From Chitinophagaceae bacterium (GTDB lineage: Bacteria; Bacteroidota; Bacteroidia; Chitinophagales; Chitinophagaceae), in the NCBI GenBank assembly GCA_016786845.1, contig JAEUVB010000012.1, forward strand, positions 274,017-338,016: a stretch of DNA of 64,000 nt, given 5' to 3'. Under the pieces are notes generated by a model. That model did not search any database and was not told the DNA's origin. It worked only from the letters and a program-made list of their open reading frames with translations. Positions within the stretch are counted from its first letter, which is position 1; every line of letters starts with the position of its first letter. Position numbers and translations under genes: made by a program. This document shows positions 62,530 to 64,000 of this stretch, in pieces.

Positions 62530-63453
62530 TTAGTAAACCCAAAGATCATGTTCTTTGTTGAAGATTTTCTCACGAAGCGCTTCAGATTCGTTTAAACGAT
62601 CGATACCTTGTTTGTAGTTCTTGATATCATCCTGTAAAGGATTGTTGATCGTTGACTTGATAATGTAACTAGAGAATACACGCTTTTCAAAGAAATCGTC
62701 CCAAGTAATACGATATACATCATTCTCTGGATTATAGACTTCGAAACGAGCATTGGTAGGACGTACATCAGGATAATACAACCAGAACATAGGTAAAGAC
62801 AGACGATAAGAACCATCTTCATTGTAACGGTCGATATAAGGCGCCAAGCCGATAATGCGAACAACCATACGGCCTAAGTTTTTATCGAAGATCCAATCTT
62901 CTTTTAAACGAAACTTAGTAATGGCCTCAGGATTGAAACTTTTATTGATGATACGCATTTCCGTTGTTCCGTCCGGCTTGTCAACATATACTGTATCAGG
63001 CTTACCCACAACCAATGCCATAACATCATCTACTGTTAATGGTGTGGTGAAACGATCATCGGAAAAAGCTGTGATAGATCCTTTTTTCAAGGCGTCCATC
63101 AAGATCTCAATGTACATACCTCCACCACTTTCATCATCACCAGGATAACGGAAGGGGAAGTTTTGCTTTTGACGAGTATCCAATTCACGCCATACACGTT
63201 TCTTCCAAAGAACATCTGCCTCGCGAATGGGTTGCCAAGGGGTTACATAGTTATTATGTTCAACACGATCAATGGCACCATCCCGACGTAAGGATGGTTT
63301 CCAACCTTCGGTTACAATCGTGGCCGTTCCGCCTACTGCGTTAGGATCTGTTGTCATTCCGGGTGGTGGTGGTACTCCTGGTTGTGCCATTGCAAGACCA
63401 GCACACAGCATCGCACTCGAAAAAATCAGTTTGGTTTTATTGAAGACTCCCAT
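62530..63453 (-). CDS. gldN: Type IX secretion / gliding motility protein GldN
   Basis: The 307-residue periplasmic GldN (PorN) has a signal peptide (cut near MAQ, residue 24) and a short Pro-rich stretch PGVPPPPGMT. The conserved GldN body (about 60-300) follows: WKKRVWRELDTRQKQNFPFRY, KGSITAFSD, VYRITWDDFFEKRVFSSYII and a terminal LREKIFNKEHDLWVY. GldN forms the outer-membrane-associated ring with GldK and contacts the C-terminal domain of GldM. It lies 20 bases after gldM, in the classic gldKLMN order; gldK and gldL lie beyond the window edge. Confidence 0.96.
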   Translation of the reverse strand: MGVFNKTKLIFSSAMLCAGLAMAQPGVPPPPGMTTDPNAVGGTATIVTEGWKPSLRRDGAIDRVEHNNYVTPWQPIREADVLWKKRVWRELDTRQKQNFPFRYPGDDESGGGMYIEILMDALKKGSITAFSDDRFTTPLTVDDVMALVVGKPDTVYVDKPDGTTEMRIINKSFNPEAITKFRLKEDWIFDKNLGRMVVRIIGLAPYIDRYNEDGSYRLSLPMFWLYYPDVRPTNARFEVYNPENDVYRITWDDFFEKRVFSSYIIKSTINNPLQDDIKNYKQGIDRLNESEALREKIFNKEHDLWVY

Positions 63454-63472
63454 AGTTCAGAAGATAGTTTTA

Positions 63473-64000
63473 TTAGTTATTGATTACAAAGTTAACAGAT
63501 CCGATAGGCCTTGTCACTTTATCCGGTCCTACAGCTTTAATATTTTCGAAGAAAATTTTATCACCTGGTTTAATTTTTGCCATTATTGCAGCTACCTGAG
63601 CACAAGGGTCACCAAGCAACTGAGAAGTACAAGAAGCTTCTTCAGGTTCACCTCTTCTTGGCAGGTAAGTTACAGTATATGAAGTTACTACAAATTTAGC
63701 ATCAAAATCAAAATTATCCAATTTTGCGAAGATAGCCGCCTGAACTTTCAATTCATTGGCCGCGATGGTTCCTCCACGCTTACCGGCTATGGAAGGATAT
63801 GGATCAGGAATACGTTTGATACGATATTCATAGGTCGGGAACGTTTTAGTTGTACCGTCAGCCATTTTACCGATCAAAGTAATCTTAGCTTTTTGACCGG
63901 GAGTTGTTACATTGACAAGATACTTATTCACCCCGGCATCTTTGGTTAAGGTACAATTTTCAGCAGTATAGGTTAAACTGCCTGCCGGAACACCGGAAGC
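63473..64000 (-). CDS. gldM: Type IX secretion motor protein GldM, C-terminal part
   Basis: The frame is open from base 64000 to the stop at 63473 (175 residues), so only the last third of the gene is here. It contains the GldM C-terminal beta domains (KYLVNVTTPGQKAKITLIGK, TYEYRIKRIPDPYPSIAGKR, GDKIFFENIKAVGPDKVTRP), which reach through the periplasm to the GldKN ring. GldM with GldL forms the proton-driven T9SS motor. Its start, inner-membrane helix and gldL lie outside the window. gldN follows 20 bases later. Confidence 0.95.
   Translation of the reverse strand, partial: ASGVPAGSLTYTAENCTLTKDAGVNKYLVNVTTPGQKAKITLIGKMADGTTKTFPTYEYRIKRIPDPYPSIAGKRGGTIAANELKVQAAIFAKLDNFDFDAKFVVTSYTVTYLPRRGEPEEASCTSQLLGDPCAQVAAIMAKIKPGDKIFFENIKAVGPDKVTRPIGSVNFVINN

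Overview
The window comes from a member of the phylum Bacteroidota. The signs are gldM/gldN of the type IX secretion system (T9SS), PorP/SprF- and PorE-type proteins, many secreted proteins ending in T9SS type A or type B sorting domains, a short RpoD without region 1.1, and repeated matches to the Bacteroidota promoter (-7 box TAnnTTTG, sometimes with a -33 TTG). The gene content resembles Chitinophagia/Sphingobacteriia-like lineages, but I cannot fix the order. No rRNA, tRNA, transposase or CRISPR array was seen.

Layout. 1-9 kb: a beta-helix secreted protein (cut by the window edge), rpoD, a small secreted helical protein, and a minus-strand operon of a large anchor-L/type B sorted protein, a PorP/SprF-like protein and a PorE-like OmpA protein. 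9-16 kb: ftsK, a repeat-rich stretch with a 21-bp tandem array and an isolated AT-rich lipoprotein gene, a secreted YciI-like protein, and a GlcD-type flavin dehydrogenase. 16-27 kb: rpoC standing without rpoB, rplY, and nuoKLMN standing without nuoA-J. 27-34 kb: a lipoprotein, manC, a methionine-type aminotransferase, a GT4 glycosyltransferase, a beta-propeller protein with a T9SS signal, and a VOC protein. 34-41 kb: a small histidine-containing protein followed by a complete RND efflux operon (MFP, RND pump, TolC-like). 41-50.5 kb: accessory, AT-rich and repeat-rich, with a composite repeat in three copies, an orphan LytTR protein, a decayed antitoxin-like peptide gene, two T9SS-exported proteins, and a second 21-bp array. 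50.5-64 kb: a CarboxypepD-like protein, a 92-bp triple repeat, a HerA-like ATPase, a coiled-coil protein, a PKD/type B protein, a small operon (membrane protein, secreted endonuclease I, YggS, spermidine synthase-like), oxyR, a hotdog thioesterase, a GT2 enzyme, then gldN and the end of gldM.

How it fits together. GldM/GldN form the T9SS motor and core ring. PorP and PorE homologues help anchor or export type B substrates. At least six probable cargo proteins are encoded here: type B at 6063-9017 and 53880-56615, and type A at 31269-33956, 42931-44460, 44466-49247 and 57690-58748. The most notable single signal is a run of ten G (C on the + strand) that separates the only good start codon and charged signal-peptide segment from the 1.6-kaa beta-helix cargo gene. 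A one-base change would join them, which suggests phase variation. Other signals worth following are heptanucleotide repeats whose first base is the last base of a stop codon, short palindromes carried in frame inside two T9SS sorting domains, promoter boxes so close to ATG codons that transcripts would be leaderless, and the separation of rpoC and nuoKLMN from their usual partners.
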